The notes beneath the pieces were generated by a model, which did not search any database, was not told where the DNA came from, and saw nothing but the letters and a program-made list of their open reading frames with translations. Positions 49,935 to 58,649 of a stretch of 64,000 nt of DNA are shown piece by piece. Every line of letters begins with the position of its first letter. The first letter of the stretch is position 1. This DNA comes from CAWJMD01 sp963700925 (lineage in GTDB: Bacteria; Actinomycetota; Actinomycetes; Actinomycetales; CAWJMD01). The stretch is taken from assembly GCA_963700925.1 (NCBI GenBank), contig OY969553.1, positions 2,356,001 to 2,420,000 of the forward strand, written 5' to 3'. A program made the translations under genes and the position numbers.

Positions 49935-50732
49935 TCAGGAACCAGGCCTCCGCGTCACACCGTCCACGAAGGACGTGAGCGCGCCCACCATCGCGATGCT
50001 GTCGGGTGGCACATCGCGGCGTACTTCGACCATCACCGACGCCACGCGGTCGTCGGTCTCGTAGTGCCGGAGCGGCACATACGTGCCACGGAACGGCTCG
50101 TCGATCGTGACGTCGAAATCGGCGAAAGCCGCTCGTGCCAACGTCAACAGCCACGAAGGCGTGTGTCGGCTGTCGGTCCCGATGCACACCGCCGGCCGAC
50201 GGTCGCCGGCGTGCAGCTCGTACGGCAGGGCGCGAGCCGGGAACGAGTGGACGTCCACGAGCACCGCGCGTCCAGTTGCGGCAAGACGAGCGTCGACACA
50301 GTCGGCCAGGGCGGTGGCGTACGGCTCGAAGAACGTTCGAAGGAGCTCGGCGTCGCGCGCGGGATCGTCCGCCCGAAGAGGAAGGCCGTCTGAGGTGCGC
50401 GAGTAGACCGCGCCCATGCCAACCGAGCGCATCTCCTCCCGCTCGTCAGGAAAGCGTTCGGGGTCGACGACGAGCCGGGACAGGCCGTTGACGAAGCGCC
50501 AGGGGCGCGCTGCCGCCCCGCCGGAGACCTGAGCGGCCAGCTCTGCCGTGCCTGAGTCGGTCATGCGGTCCAGCTCTGCGGCCAGATCGGCATCCGAGAG
50601 CAGCAGGTGCGAACGAACGGACGCGGGCACATGCGTGGACGAGTGGGGAACGTGCAGCAGCACCGGCGAGTCGTCGGCGCCCTCGTCCAGAGTCCAGCGG
50701 CCTCTCCCGGCGTCCACCGCATATTCACCCAC
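49935..50732 (-). CDS. N-formylglutamate amidohydrolase-like protein
   Basis: 265 residues. Family marks: VLLHVPHSSTHVPASVR (metal-binding HSS), MTDSGTAELAA, FVNGLSRLVVDPERFPDERE, VLVDVHSFPARALPYE, VCIGTDSRHTPSWL and VMVEVRRD. The zinc hydrolase cleaves N-formyl-glutamate or related amides, as in histidine breakdown; no other hut gene is here, so the substrate may differ. Divergent from the SARP regulator gene. Confidence 0.88.
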   Translation of the reverse strand: MGEYAVDAGRGRWTLDEGADDSPVLLHVPHSSTHVPASVRSHLLLSDADLAAELDRMTDSGTAELAAQVSGGAAARPWRFVNGLSRLVVDPERFPDEREEMRSVGMGAVYSRTSDGLPLRADDPARDAELLRTFFEPYATALADCVDARLAATGRAVLVDVHSFPARALPYELHAGDRRPAVCIGTDSRHTPSWLLTLARAAFADFDVTIDEPFRGTYVPLRHYETDDRVASVMVEVRRDVPPDSIAMVGALTSFVDGVTRRPGS

Positions 50733-50909
50733 CTGCGGCTCAACCTCCCCAGCGGAGTCATGGACGGCAGCGAATCGGTCGTTAATGGACCTTTCGTCGT
50801 CATCTCACCATGACTAGGGTGCTTGGTGGGGAAGCGCACCGGGGGGTCGGGGCGCTGGCACAGGGGGAGCCGCGGTCCCGCCGCGGCCGTGTACGGGGGA
50901 GGGCAAACG

Positions 50910-52787
50910 ATGGAGCGCGCCTATACCGCGCGGCGTAGTGATCTGCCGGATGAAATCGACGACCTCGACATCGCACTGCTCGGTCCGCTGCGGGTGCGCC
51001 TGGGGGACCGTGACCTCGAGCTTCGCTCAGGTCGCCTTCAGGTGGTGCTCGCCATGCTGGCGACCGAGGCGGGTCGGCCGGTGTCGACCGAGCGGCTCGC
51101 CAAGGCAGTCTGGGACGAGCACCCGCCAGTCAACGTGCGCAAGAGCGTTCAGACGCACATCGTGCGGTTGCGCCGTCTGCTCGGTGGGCGGCGCATCCGC
51201 ACCGAGCCGAGCGGCTATCGCCTGGACGTCCACCCCGAGCGGGTAGACGCAGTGCGGTTCGGCGGGCTGCTCGCGGCCGCCCCTCTGGAGCCGGACCCGG
51301 CCGGGCAGCAGCGCCTGCTGACGGAGGCGCTGGCGCTGTGGCGGGGCACGCCGTTCGAAGGCGTCGGGTCGCGGTGGTTGGACGAGGTCGAGTCGGCGCG
51401 GATGACCGAGCTCTACCTGAGCGCCCGCGAGCGCCTGGTCGACCTCGAGATCGCATCCGGCCGGCACGACGCCGCAGTCGCCGACCTGCGCGAGGTCACC
51501 GCCCGGTTCCCGCTGCGCGAAGTGCTGTGGTCTCGGCTACTGAGGGCGCTCCGCCTCAGCGGTCGGCACGCGGAGGCGCTCGCCTGCTACGAGGAGGTCC
51601 GGGTGCTGCTCGCGGACCAGCTCGGTGTCGACCCCGGTCCCGAGCTGAGGTGCCAGTACTCCGAGCTGCTGGAGAGCGAACCCCCTGCTCTAGCGGTCGA
51701 CCGGCCGACAGCCGTTGTGCCACAACAGCTTCCCGCGGCCCGCGGCGTGTTCGTGGGCCGCACCCGGGAGCTGCGCGCGATGGTGGACCTGCTGGGCTCC
51801 GCGAGTGACGGAGAGGCCGAGTCCATGATCGTCCTGCACGGACTCGGCGGCATCGGCAAGACCGCGCTGGCGCTCCACTGGGCGCACCGAGTACGCGAAC
51901 AGTTCCCCGACGGCCAGTTGTTCATCGACCTGCAGGGGTACGGGCCGGGCAAGCCGGTGGACGCGGGCGCCGCGCTGCACAGCCTCCTGATCGGAGTCGG
52001 CATCCCGGAGGCGCAGATACCTGGGGACGTCGAGGCTCGCAGCTCGATGCTCCGGACGATGCTGGCGGGCCGTCGCACCCTGCTCGTGCTCGACAACGCC
52101 CTCGACGCTGACCATGTCCGTCCCCTGATCCCCGGGCCGGGGTCGCTCGCAGTGGTGACCAGCCGCAACCAGCTCCACGGGCTCGCAGTCCGCGAGGGCG
52201 CGCACCTGATCGCGCTCGACCTGCTGTCGTCGGCCGAGTCCAAGGAGCTGCTGCGCGCCAAGCTGCCCGCACGACAGGTCGGCGATCACATCCTCGGTGA
52301 GCTCGCGGACCTCTGCGGCCATGTGCCGCTTGCCCTCTCGATCGCCGCCGAGCGATCCGCGTCGGCGTCCGCGCTGGAAATGACGTTGCTCATCAACGAG
52401 CTTCGCGAGCGGCCTCGACGGTTGGGAGCCCTGGCCGTGGGTGACGACAGCGGCGACCTACGCGCTGTGTTCGCCCGTTCGTACCGAGCGCTCGACCCGT
52501 GGGCCGCGCGAGCGTTCCGACTTCTCGGGCTGCACCTCGGCTCGCAGTTCGGCCTCTCGGCTGCCGCTGCCCTGCTCGGCACCACCAAGCACGACGCGGG
52601 CTCGGTTCTGGACCGCCTCGCTGACCAGCACCTCCTGCGCCGGGCAGCCGGACGGCGGTTCGCGTTCCATGAGCTCGTCCGCGCGTACGCGGTAGAGCTG
52701 ACGCACCAAGAAGGGTCTCGGCCCGCACGCAACTGGGCGGCCAGGGACATGTTGTCCCTGGCCGCCCCGCGTCCAGCTACTCAGTAG
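50910..52787 (+). CDS. SARP-family regulator with NB-ARC ATPase, no TPR region
   Basis: 625 residues from ATG 50910, chosen for GGGGGAGGG upstream; the frame is open to 50823. Domains: OmpR-type winged helix (~20-100; LGPLRVRLGDRDLELRSGRL, RKSVQTHIVRLRRLLGG), bacterial transcriptional activation domain (~105-255; RFPLREVLWSRLLRALRLSG, DQLGVDPGPELR), and NB-ARC (~280-560) with Walker A HGLGGIGKTALALHW and LLVLDNALD. AfsR-like proteins normally continue into TPR repeats. This one ends soon after FHELVRAYAVELTHQ, and the last ~17 codons are made from a terminator-like hairpin. Binds direct repeats to activate metabolite genes; no biosynthetic cluster adjoins it. Confidence 0.88.
   Translation: MERAYTARRSDLPDEIDDLDIALLGPLRVRLGDRDLELRSGRLQVVLAMLATEAGRPVSTERLAKAVWDEHPPVNVRKSVQTHIVRLRRLLGGRRIRTEPSGYRLDVHPERVDAVRFGGLLAAAPLEPDPAGQQRLLTEALALWRGTPFEGVGSRWLDEVESARMTELYLSARERLVDLEIASGRHDAAVADLREVTARFPLREVLWSRLLRALRLSGRHAEALACYEEVRVLLADQLGVDPGPELRCQYSELLESEPPALAVDRPTAVVPQQLPAARGVFVGRTRELRAMVDLLGSASDGEAESMIVLHGLGGIGKTALALHWAHRVREQFPDGQLFIDLQGYGPGKPVDAGAALHSLLIGVGIPEAQIPGDVEARSSMLRTMLAGRRTLLVLDNALDADHVRPLIPGPGSLAVVTSRNQLHGLAVREGAHLIALDLLSSAESKELLRAKLPARQVGDHILGELADLCGHVPLALSIAAERSASASALEMTLLINELRERPRRLGALAVGDDSGDLRAVFARSYRALDPWAARAFRLLGLHLGSQFGLSAAAALLGTTKHDAGSVLDRLADQHLLRRAAGRRFAFHELVRAYAVELTHQEGSRPARNWAARDMLSLAAPRPATQ
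52735..52767. terminator. Strong hairpin inside the SARP 3' end
   Basis: Perfect 15-bp stem (first arm GGGCGGCCAGGGACA) with loop TGT. It lies within the last codons of the SARP frame, 41 bp before the convergent secreted-protein gene ends, so it can serve both strands. A direct repeat of AGACGTTCAAC follows at 52786-52807. Confidence 0.75.
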
Positions 52788-52807
52788 ACGTTCAACAGAC
52801 GTTCAAC

Positions 52808-53173
52808 TCAGTAGAAGTACGCCTCGATGCTCTGCGCGTGCGACCAGCAGTAGTGGTGGAAGCTGACCGAACCCCACGGGCCGACCCACTTGGTCTGATC
52901 CGTGTCGTTGTCGCCCAATGCCCAGCAGTCGACGTGGAAGTGCGCGTACCTCCCCTGGTCGGTGTCGTTCTCACAGGTGGCCGAGGCGTTCTCCGAGCCG
53001 AGACCGGCCTGCTCGCACCAGTAGCCCAGCGTGCTCGCCTGGTCCGCCGTCGCCTCCGCTGCGGCCACTGCCTTGCTGGGGGCGGCCGACTCGGCCGTCG
53101 CGGGTCCGACGCCGGCTAGCTGCACGACCAGCGTCACGAGCGCCGCGACGCTCATCATGGCGGTCTTCTTCAT
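52808..53173 (-). CDS. Small secreted protein with four cysteines
   Basis: 121 residues. Sec signal peptide: MKK, hydrophobic AALVTLVVQLAGVG, cleavage after ATA (~residue 27). The mature part of ~94 residues has four Cys (in WCEQ, TCEN, DCWA, YCWS), enough for two disulfides, and many Trp/His/Asp (ENDTDQGRYAHFHVDCWALG). Family not recognised. Aromatic-rich, disulfide-bonded small exoproteins can be inhibitors, bacteriocin-like or surface-binding factors, but nothing here decides. Convergent with the SARP gene. Confidence 0.8.
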   Translation of the reverse strand: MKKTAMMSVAALVTLVVQLAGVGPATAESAAPSKAVAAAEATADQASTLGYWCEQAGLGSENASATCENDTDQGRYAHFHVDCWALGDNDTDQTKWVGPWGSVSFHHYCWSHAQSIEAYFY

Positions 53174-53284
53174 GGCTGACTCCTTTCGTAGGTGCTACGT
53201 GGAGGCAGCGAAACAGCGGCTGGCGCCAGGCCGGCGTTCGATCGGCGTCAGGCCGGCGTCACGGTCGGCCCAGCGCGAGCCAGG

Positions 53285-53968
53285 TCAGCTTCCGGCGGCC
53301 GCCGCCAGGAGTCGCGCGAGCTCGGCCGGCTTGGTGAACATGGGCCAGTGGCCCGAGTCGATGTCGACGAGCTCGACGTTCTTGGCCTTCGCGAGCTCCG
53401 GCACGTCACCGGCGTCGATCCACTCCTGAGCCTGTGCCGGTGTGAACTCGGGACACATGAGCACGACCGGCACGTCGAAGCGCCGCTGGTCGCCCAAATG
53501 CACCACGCCCTTGGTCACCCCCACGGGGACCGCGATCGCGGCGGACTCGAAGCTGCGCTTGGACTCGTCGTCGAGGTCAGCGGAGTCGGGCCCCTCGAAC
53601 GGACCCCAACCGGGGAAACCCATGACGCCGTCCTTCGGCTCGAAGAAGTCGGCGTAGGCATCCCCGTCCGCGGACGGGAAGCCGCCGATGAGCGCGACCT
53701 TGGCCACCTTGTCCGGTCGCGCGTCCGCAGCGAGCCAAGCCAGGGTGCAGGCAGCGGAATGCCCTACCACCAAAGGCTTTTCGGACGACGAGTCCACTGC
53801 GGCGAGCACCGCCGCCACCTGGTCGTCGAGCGTGGCGGACGCGGACCCGTCGCCCTGACCCGGGAGAGTGAGCGGCACAGGGCGGTGGCCGAGTGCCTCG
53901 AGCTCGGGCACGACGCCGTCCCAGGCGGATCCGTCGAGCCACAGGCCACCAATCAGCAGAATGTTCAT
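53285..53968 (-). CDS. Alpha/beta hydrolase
   Basis: 227 residues from ATG 53968 (an upstream ATG at 53977 is also in frame). ILLIGGLWLDGSAWDGVVPE holds the oxyanion strand; VVGHSAACTLAWLAA has the nucleophile Ser in GHSAA; VVLMCPEFTPAQAQEW is close to the acid strand; the catalytic His is in DIDSGHWPMFTKP. Resembles the EstC/pimeloyl-type small esterases. Divergent from a WYL regulator (72 bp between starts), which probably regulates it. Confidence 0.87.
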   Translation of the reverse strand: MNILLIGGLWLDGSAWDGVVPELEALGHRPVPLTLPGQGDGSASATLDDQVAAVLAAVDSSSEKPLVVGHSAACTLAWLAADARPDKVAKVALIGGFPSADGDAYADFFEPKDGVMGFPGWGPFEGPDSADLDDESKRSFESAAIAVPVGVTKGVVHLGDQRRFDVPVVLMCPEFTPAQAQEWIDAGDVPELAKAKNVELVDIDSGHWPMFTKPAELARLLAAAAGS

Positions 53969-54040
53969 GAACGCCACGCTAGAACCTGTTCCGGACGTTC
54001 TGCTTCCGGTTCATCCTCCAGGACAGATATTCTGGGAGTT

Positions 54041-54994
54041 GTGGCCACCGATCTCAGCCCGACCGCACGAGCCCTGCGGGCCCTCGAGATCCTCCGGACG
54101 CGCCCCGGTGCGACGGCCGACGAGCTCGCCGAGGGCTTGGGGGTCAGCGAGCGGGCTGCGCGTCGGTACGTCGGGATCCTCCGAGAGGCGGGCATCCCCG
54201 TCGAGTCGTCGCGGGGGCCCTACGGCGGCTACCGGCTCGGACGTGGGACGCGGCTGCCTCCGGTCACCTTCACGGAGGCCGAGGCCCTCGGTCTGGTGAT
54301 GGCGGTGCTCGACGGCCAACCGGCAGCCGCTCACGTCGACAACCTCGTCGGTGCGGCCCTGGGCAAGGTCATCCGGGCGCTGCCGGAGAACGTCGGCCAG
54401 CAGGCGGCGGCGCTGCGAGAGCACGCGTCCGCTGCGCCGGACAACTCGGCCCGTCCAGACCCCGCGACCACCAGCGCGCTCGTCGCTGCCAGCGCGTCGC
54501 GACGCCGCGTGCTGGTCACCTACCGGAGCGAGTCCGGCAAGGAGTGGGAGGCAGAGGTGGACCCCTGGGCGGTCGTCGTCCGCTACGGACGCTGGTACCT
54601 CCTGTGCCACGCCCACCACGTGGACGCGATCCGCACCTACCGCATCGACCGCGTCGTGGCGGTGCAGCAGACCGCGCAGCGCTTCGAGCCGCCCGATGGC
54701 CTCGATCCGGTGGCGGCGCTGGAGGAGAACCTGGGTGCCGGGTGGGACTTTCCCACCCGAGTGGTGTTCGACGCCCCGCTGGCTGAGGTGGCGCCATGGA
54801 TCCGGCCCCCGATGGGACGGCTCGAGCCATCGGGTGACGGGTGCGTGCTCATCGGCAGCACGAGCAATCCGGCGATGTACGCGCAGGAGTGGTTGCCGAA
54901 CGTGCCGTTCGCCTTCCGTGTCGAAGACGGGCCCGAGCTGCGTGCGGCGGTCGCGACGCTCGCCTCGCGTCTCGCCGCCGCCCTAGGCTCGTGA
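54041..54994 (+). CDS. WYL-domain transcriptional regulator
   Basis: 317 residues from GTG 54041, with GGGAG just upstream. N-terminal HTH_11-type winged helix (ALEILRTRPGATADELAEGL, ERAARRYVGILREAGIPVES, GPYGGYRLG). Central WYL domain (RVLVTYRSESGKEWEAEVDP, GRWYLLCHAHHVDAIRTYRI) with the WYL motif and basic residues that bind a nucleotide or nucleic acid ligand. C-terminal WCX-type extension. Such proteins often regulate a divergent gene; here the alpha/beta hydrolase. Confidence 0.88.
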   Translation: MATDLSPTARALRALEILRTRPGATADELAEGLGVSERAARRYVGILREAGIPVESSRGPYGGYRLGRGTRLPPVTFTEAEALGLVMAVLDGQPAAAHVDNLVGAALGKVIRALPENVGQQAAALREHASAAPDNSARPDPATTSALVAASASRRRVLVTYRSESGKEWEAEVDPWAVVVRYGRWYLLCHAHHVDAIRTYRIDRVVAVQQTAQRFEPPDGLDPVAALEENLGAGWDFPTRVVFDAPLAEVAPWIRPPMGRLEPSGDGCVLIGSTSNPAMYAQEWLPNVPFAFRVEDGPELRAAVATLASRLAAALGS

Positions 54995-55037
54995 GTGAAC
55001 CGTGTGGCGGTCGGCTCGAGCAGCCGTCTTCCAGCTG

Positions 55038-55166
55038 ATGACCGGACGCCCGACCATCGCATCGCTGCTCACCATCGCCGGCCCCACCGTGATCACGCTG
55101 TGGACGCTCCTGGTCGGGGTTCTGATCTGGCGCAACACGTTCTCCGAGCCTCGCCTCAAGGCGTAG
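55038..55166 (+). CDS. Small single-pass membrane protein (42 aa)
   Basis: ATG 55038 to TAG 55166. Residues ~6-30 form one hydrophobic helix (TIASLLTIAGPTVITLWTLL, then VGVLIW), ending in a basic/polar tail RNTFSEPRLKA. The upstream region lacks a strong ribosome-binding site, so it is a prediction. It precedes a membrane-bound diguanylate cyclase by 24 bp and may be co-transcribed. No family recognised. Confidence 0.45.
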   Translation: MTGRPTIASLLTIAGPTVITLWTLLVGVLIWRNTFSEPRLKA

Positions 55167-55190
55167 GAACTCAGCGCCGATAACTCCCGC

Positions 55191-56240
55191 ATGACCGGGA
55201 CGATCGGGCGCGATCTGCAGCAGATCTGTGCCCGCGAGCGTGCAGTCATCGAGCTCGGCCCCTTGGTGGCCCCCGGTCGTCTCGGACGACTTGCCCCGTT
55301 CGGGGCCGTCCTCGCCCTGGCGATGCCGCTGGTTCTGTTCGACCCGGACAGTGACCTTGCGCTGCGAGCCGTCTTGGTGGTCGGGACTGCGCTGACTCTC
55401 CTGGTGGGCTGTCTCGTCCCATGGGGTCGGCTCCCACGTCGAGCGCAAGGCATCTTCGTTCTCCTGCCCATGGGCCTGGTCGCTTCCTTGCTCCAGCTGA
55501 GCGGAGGGGTCCACTCGCAGTTTCGCCCCTTGCTGCTCGTGCCGCTGTTCTGGCTGATGCTCTACGAGACGCGTCGGAGTCTGTGGCTCGCGATGCTGCT
55601 CACCGCAGGCTTCATCGTTGCCGGGGTCGCGGACGGTTCGTCACTCGAGGCTGCCCGGCGGACGATTCCTGTCGCCGTCGGCTTGCTACTGCTCCCGATG
55701 ATCTCGCGGATCGTTGCCGTCCACCGCGAGGCCTTGGTGACGCTGGCCGAGCTCTCGGAGCTGGACTCCCTGACCGGCGTCCTGAACCGTCGCGGGCTGG
55801 ATCGTCGCTTCCACACGATGCAGGCCGAGTCCGTCAAGGGCCTGGGAGTGCTCTACCTGGACGTCGACGACTTCAAGGCCGTCAACGATCGCCTGGGGCA
55901 CGAGGCGGGCGACGAGCTCCTGCGTCTGATCGGGGCACGTCTCAAGGCCGCCGCCCGGTGGGACGACGTGGTCGCGAGGGTCGGTGGCGACGAGTTCGTG
56001 GTCGTGGTGTCCGGTGACCGGGCGATGACCGACGACGTCCGTGACCGAGTACAGCGACTGACAAACGAGGAGCCGTACTGGCTGTACGGAGAGCTTGTCG
56101 TGGCGTCCGTCAGCATCGGGCTCAGCTACACCGAGTCGGGTCCTGACCACGTTCACACCCTGATCCGGACCGCCGACGCGGGCATGTTCATCGCCAAGGC
56201 CGCCGCGAGCGCCGCGGTCTCAGAGCGGCGAGGGACCTAG
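55191..56240 (+). CDS. Membrane-bound diguanylate cyclase
   Basis: 349 residues from ATG 55191. About five membrane segments at ~35-175 (FGAVLALAMPLVLF, FVLLPMGLVASLLQL and LLLVPLFWLML among them), then a GGDEF domain: LDSLTGVLNRRGLDRRFHTM, LYLDVDDFKAVNDRLGHEAG, active site RVGGDEFVVVVSG, with RWDD five residues before as the inhibitory I-site. Synthesises c-di-GMP in response to an unknown membrane signal. Next but one is a GGDEF-EAL protein, so local c-di-GMP control is likely. Confidence 0.92.
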   Translation: MTGTIGRDLQQICARERAVIELGPLVAPGRLGRLAPFGAVLALAMPLVLFDPDSDLALRAVLVVGTALTLLVGCLVPWGRLPRRAQGIFVLLPMGLVASLLQLSGGVHSQFRPLLLVPLFWLMLYETRRSLWLAMLLTAGFIVAGVADGSSLEAARRTIPVAVGLLLLPMISRIVAVHREALVTLAELSELDSLTGVLNRRGLDRRFHTMQAESVKGLGVLYLDVDDFKAVNDRLGHEAGDELLRLIGARLKAAARWDDVVARVGGDEFVVVVSGDRAMTDDVRDRVQRLTNEEPYWLYGELVVASVSIGLSYTESGPDHVHTLIRTADAGMFIAKAAASAAVSERRGT

Positions 56241-56393
56241 GTTCCTCTGCCCGAGGACCCGACCGGACACCGCCGCACCTGGGCAGGCACCTGTGGCGGC
56301 GTTCATCCGATCGGCTTCTTCAGGTCCCGTGCTCAGGGGCCGATGTTTCAAGAGTCGGCAGGGTGCCGCACAGCAGATGACGAGGAGGTCCGG

Positions 56394-56504
56394 ATGCTCA
56401 GCAAGTGGATTCTCAAGAACAAGATGGGCATGCGCGTCGCGACTTCAGCGGGGGCGATCACGGCCATGGCGCTCGTGGTGGCGGCTCCCAGCAAGTGGAC
56501 GTAA
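56394..56504 (+). CDS. Short hydrophobic ORF with strong ribosome-binding site (36 aa)
   Basis: ATG 56394 to TAA 56504, preceded by the near-perfect AGGAGG 6 bases upstream. Translates as a basic N-terminus (MLSKWILKNKMGMRVAT) and a hydrophobic helix (AGAITAMALVVAAP), ending KWT. Below common annotation cut-offs. The ribosome-binding site is better than those of most genes here, which supports translation. A small membrane-associated peptide between two c-di-GMP genes; function unknown. Confidence 0.5.
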   Translation: MLSKWILKNKMGMRVATSAGAITAMALVVAAPSKWT

Positions 56505-56594
56505 GCACCACCGAACGCCGGTAGGGGCGGTCCTGGACTGTTGAGTCCGGGGTCGGCCCCCTCTGACTTGCTCGACCAGGGAGGTGCAGACACC

Positions 56595-58649
56595 GTGACG
56601 CTCGCCACGCCCCTGCACCGCTACGTGTGGCTCGTGATCACCGGCGGAGTGCTGGCTGTTGCCGCCTCCCTGTACGACGTCAGCCTTCCTTCGTGGACGG
56701 GTCACGGCCTCGGGATCGCCGCGCTCCTGGTGGTGGGGATCATCGTCGGCGAGTGCCTTCCGGCACGGATCTGGCGAGGCGACGACTTCCGCGAGTACAC
56801 CTTCTCGGGCCCGTTCACCGTGGCTCTCCTCATCATCGGGCCCCTGTGGGTGGCGCTCCTGGCGCAGATCTGCGCCCTGCTGGTCGAGGAGGTCCGCCAG
56901 CGCAAGGCGCCGATGAAGGCCCTGTTCAACCTGAGCCAGTACGCGTTCAGCATGACGTGCGCTTCGGCCGTCTACGCCGCCCTGACGAGTCAGCCCTTCG
57001 GGGCTCCGTATCCGGGCGACTTCAACCAGTCCCAGCTTCTGGCGTCGCTGGTGGCCGCCGCCGTCTACTTCGTCGTCAACGTGGTCCTCGTGTCCGTCGT
57101 GATCGCACTGGTCGGCGACGAGCCGGTGTTTCCCTCCGTCGTGAGCCACCTGCGCACAGAGGTGTCGATGACGACGATGCTCCTCTGCATGGCGCCGGTC
57201 ATGGTGCTGTCCCTCCAGTTCTCCCTGCTCACCGCTCCCCTGTGCCTCCTGTCGATCACCGCGGTTCGGCAGGCGGCACGGACCGCGGAACGCAGTCACG
57301 TGCAGGCGATGCACGATCCCCTGACGGGGCTGCCGAACCGCAGCATGCTGATGCAGCGGAGCCGGCGGATCGAGGCGCTGGCCCGGGACGGCGAGCAGAC
57401 CGCGTTGCTGATGCTCGACCTGGACCACTTCAAGGAGATCAACGACACCCTCGGCCACCACGTCGGCGACGAACTCCTGCGCCTGGTCGCGGCAAGGCTC
57501 CTGTCCGTCATGCGTGAAGGCGACATGGTCGCCCGCCTGGGTGGCGACGAGTTCGCCGTGCTCTGCCCCGGCCTCGCGGACGTCAGGGACGCGGACAAGC
57601 TCGCCACACGGTTCCTGGCCGCACTGGCGGAACCCTTTGCCCTGGAACAGATCTCACTTCACATCGGGGCCAGCATCGGCATCGCTCTCTACCCGATGCA
57701 CGCTGACAGCATCGAGCAGCTGGTCCAGCGTTCCGACATCGCTCTCTACCAGGCCAAGGCCGAGCGGGGGGCCACCCGCACGTACGACCCCCGGCACGAC
57801 TTCAACTCGGTGGAGCGGCTGGCTCTGATGGAGGAGCTGCGCGCGGGGATGGAGACTCAGCTCATCCTGTACTACCAGCCGAAGTGCCGGGCCTCCGACG
57901 GGGTCATGGTCGGCGTCGAGGCGCTGATCCGTTGGCAGCACCCGGCGCGCGGGCTGATCAACCCTGCACAGTTCCTGCCGGCCGCCGAGAGCGCAGGCCT
58001 CATCGTCCCCATGACCATGCAGATCCTTCGGGAGTCCCTGCGACAGATCAGCCGCTGGAGACTGCAGGGCCTGGACGTCAACGTCGCCGTCAACATGTCA
58101 CCCCGCCACCTGACCGACATCCAGCTGCCGGAACAGATCCGGGAGATGCTGGAGGCGGAGGGCCTTCCGGGCGACGTCCTCACGCTCGAGGTCACCGAGA
58201 ACTCGATGATGTCCGATCCGGCCCGGGCTGCTCTCGTGCTCCGCCAGGTGCGCAGCCTCGACATCGCAGTGTCCATCGACGACTTCGGCACGGGCTACTC
58301 CTCCCTGGCCTACCTGCGCGACCTGTCGGCCACCGAGGTCAAGATCGACAAGACGTTCGTGCTCAACGCCAGGACGAACGTGCGAGACCTCGCCATCGTC
58401 AAGGCCGCCGTCGAGCTCGGTCACAGCCTGGGACTGCAGGTGGTCGCCGAGGGCGTCGAGGACACGACGACCGCAGGGCTGATGGCCGAGAGCGGCTGCG
58501 ACCTCTTGCAGGGCTACCTCATCCTGCCGCCCGCCCCTCCGGACGAGCTCCTCGCCTGGAGCACCCGCCCCCACCTGTGGACCAGAGCCCTGCCAGCTCA
58601 GCGCGACGAGCGCAGAGCCGCGGACGACGCGCAGGTCTCGGACCGATGA
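56595..58649 (+). CDS. Membrane GGDEF-EAL protein (c-di-GMP cyclase/phosphodiesterase)
   Basis: 684 residues from GTG 56595, with GGGAGG upstream; TTG 56541 is also open. About seven membrane segments fill residues 1-230. GGDEF (~250-410): HDPLTGLPNRSMLMQRSRRI, active site RLGGDEF, I-site REGD five residues before. EAL (~430-675): GVEALIRWQHP, VAVNMSPRHL, LEVTENSMM, VSIDDFGTGYSSLAYLRDL, EVKIDKTFV, VVAEGVED and LLQGYLI, i.e. all residues needed for phosphodiesterase activity. Both activities may be functional. Overlaps the DUF5317 gene (ATGA). Confidence 0.93.
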   Translation: MTLATPLHRYVWLVITGGVLAVAASLYDVSLPSWTGHGLGIAALLVVGIIVGECLPARIWRGDDFREYTFSGPFTVALLIIGPLWVALLAQICALLVEEVRQRKAPMKALFNLSQYAFSMTCASAVYAALTSQPFGAPYPGDFNQSQLLASLVAAAVYFVVNVVLVSVVIALVGDEPVFPSVVSHLRTEVSMTTMLLCMAPVMVLSLQFSLLTAPLCLLSITAVRQAARTAERSHVQAMHDPLTGLPNRSMLMQRSRRIEALARDGEQTALLMLDLDHFKEINDTLGHHVGDELLRLVAARLLSVMREGDMVARLGGDEFAVLCPGLADVRDADKLATRFLAALAEPFALEQISLHIGASIGIALYPMHADSIEQLVQRSDIALYQAKAERGATRTYDPRHDFNSVERLALMEELRAGMETQLILYYQPKCRASDGVMVGVEALIRWQHPARGLINPAQFLPAAESAGLIVPMTMQILRESLRQISRWRLQGLDVNVAVNMSPRHLTDIQLPEQIREMLEAEGLPGDVLTLEVTENSMMSDPARAALVLRQVRSLDIAVSIDDFGTGYSSLAYLRDLSATEVKIDKTFVLNARTNVRDLAIVKAAVELGHSLGLQVVAEGVEDTTTAGLMAESGCDLLQGYLILPPAPPDELLAWSTRPHLWTRALPAQRDERRAADDAQVSDR

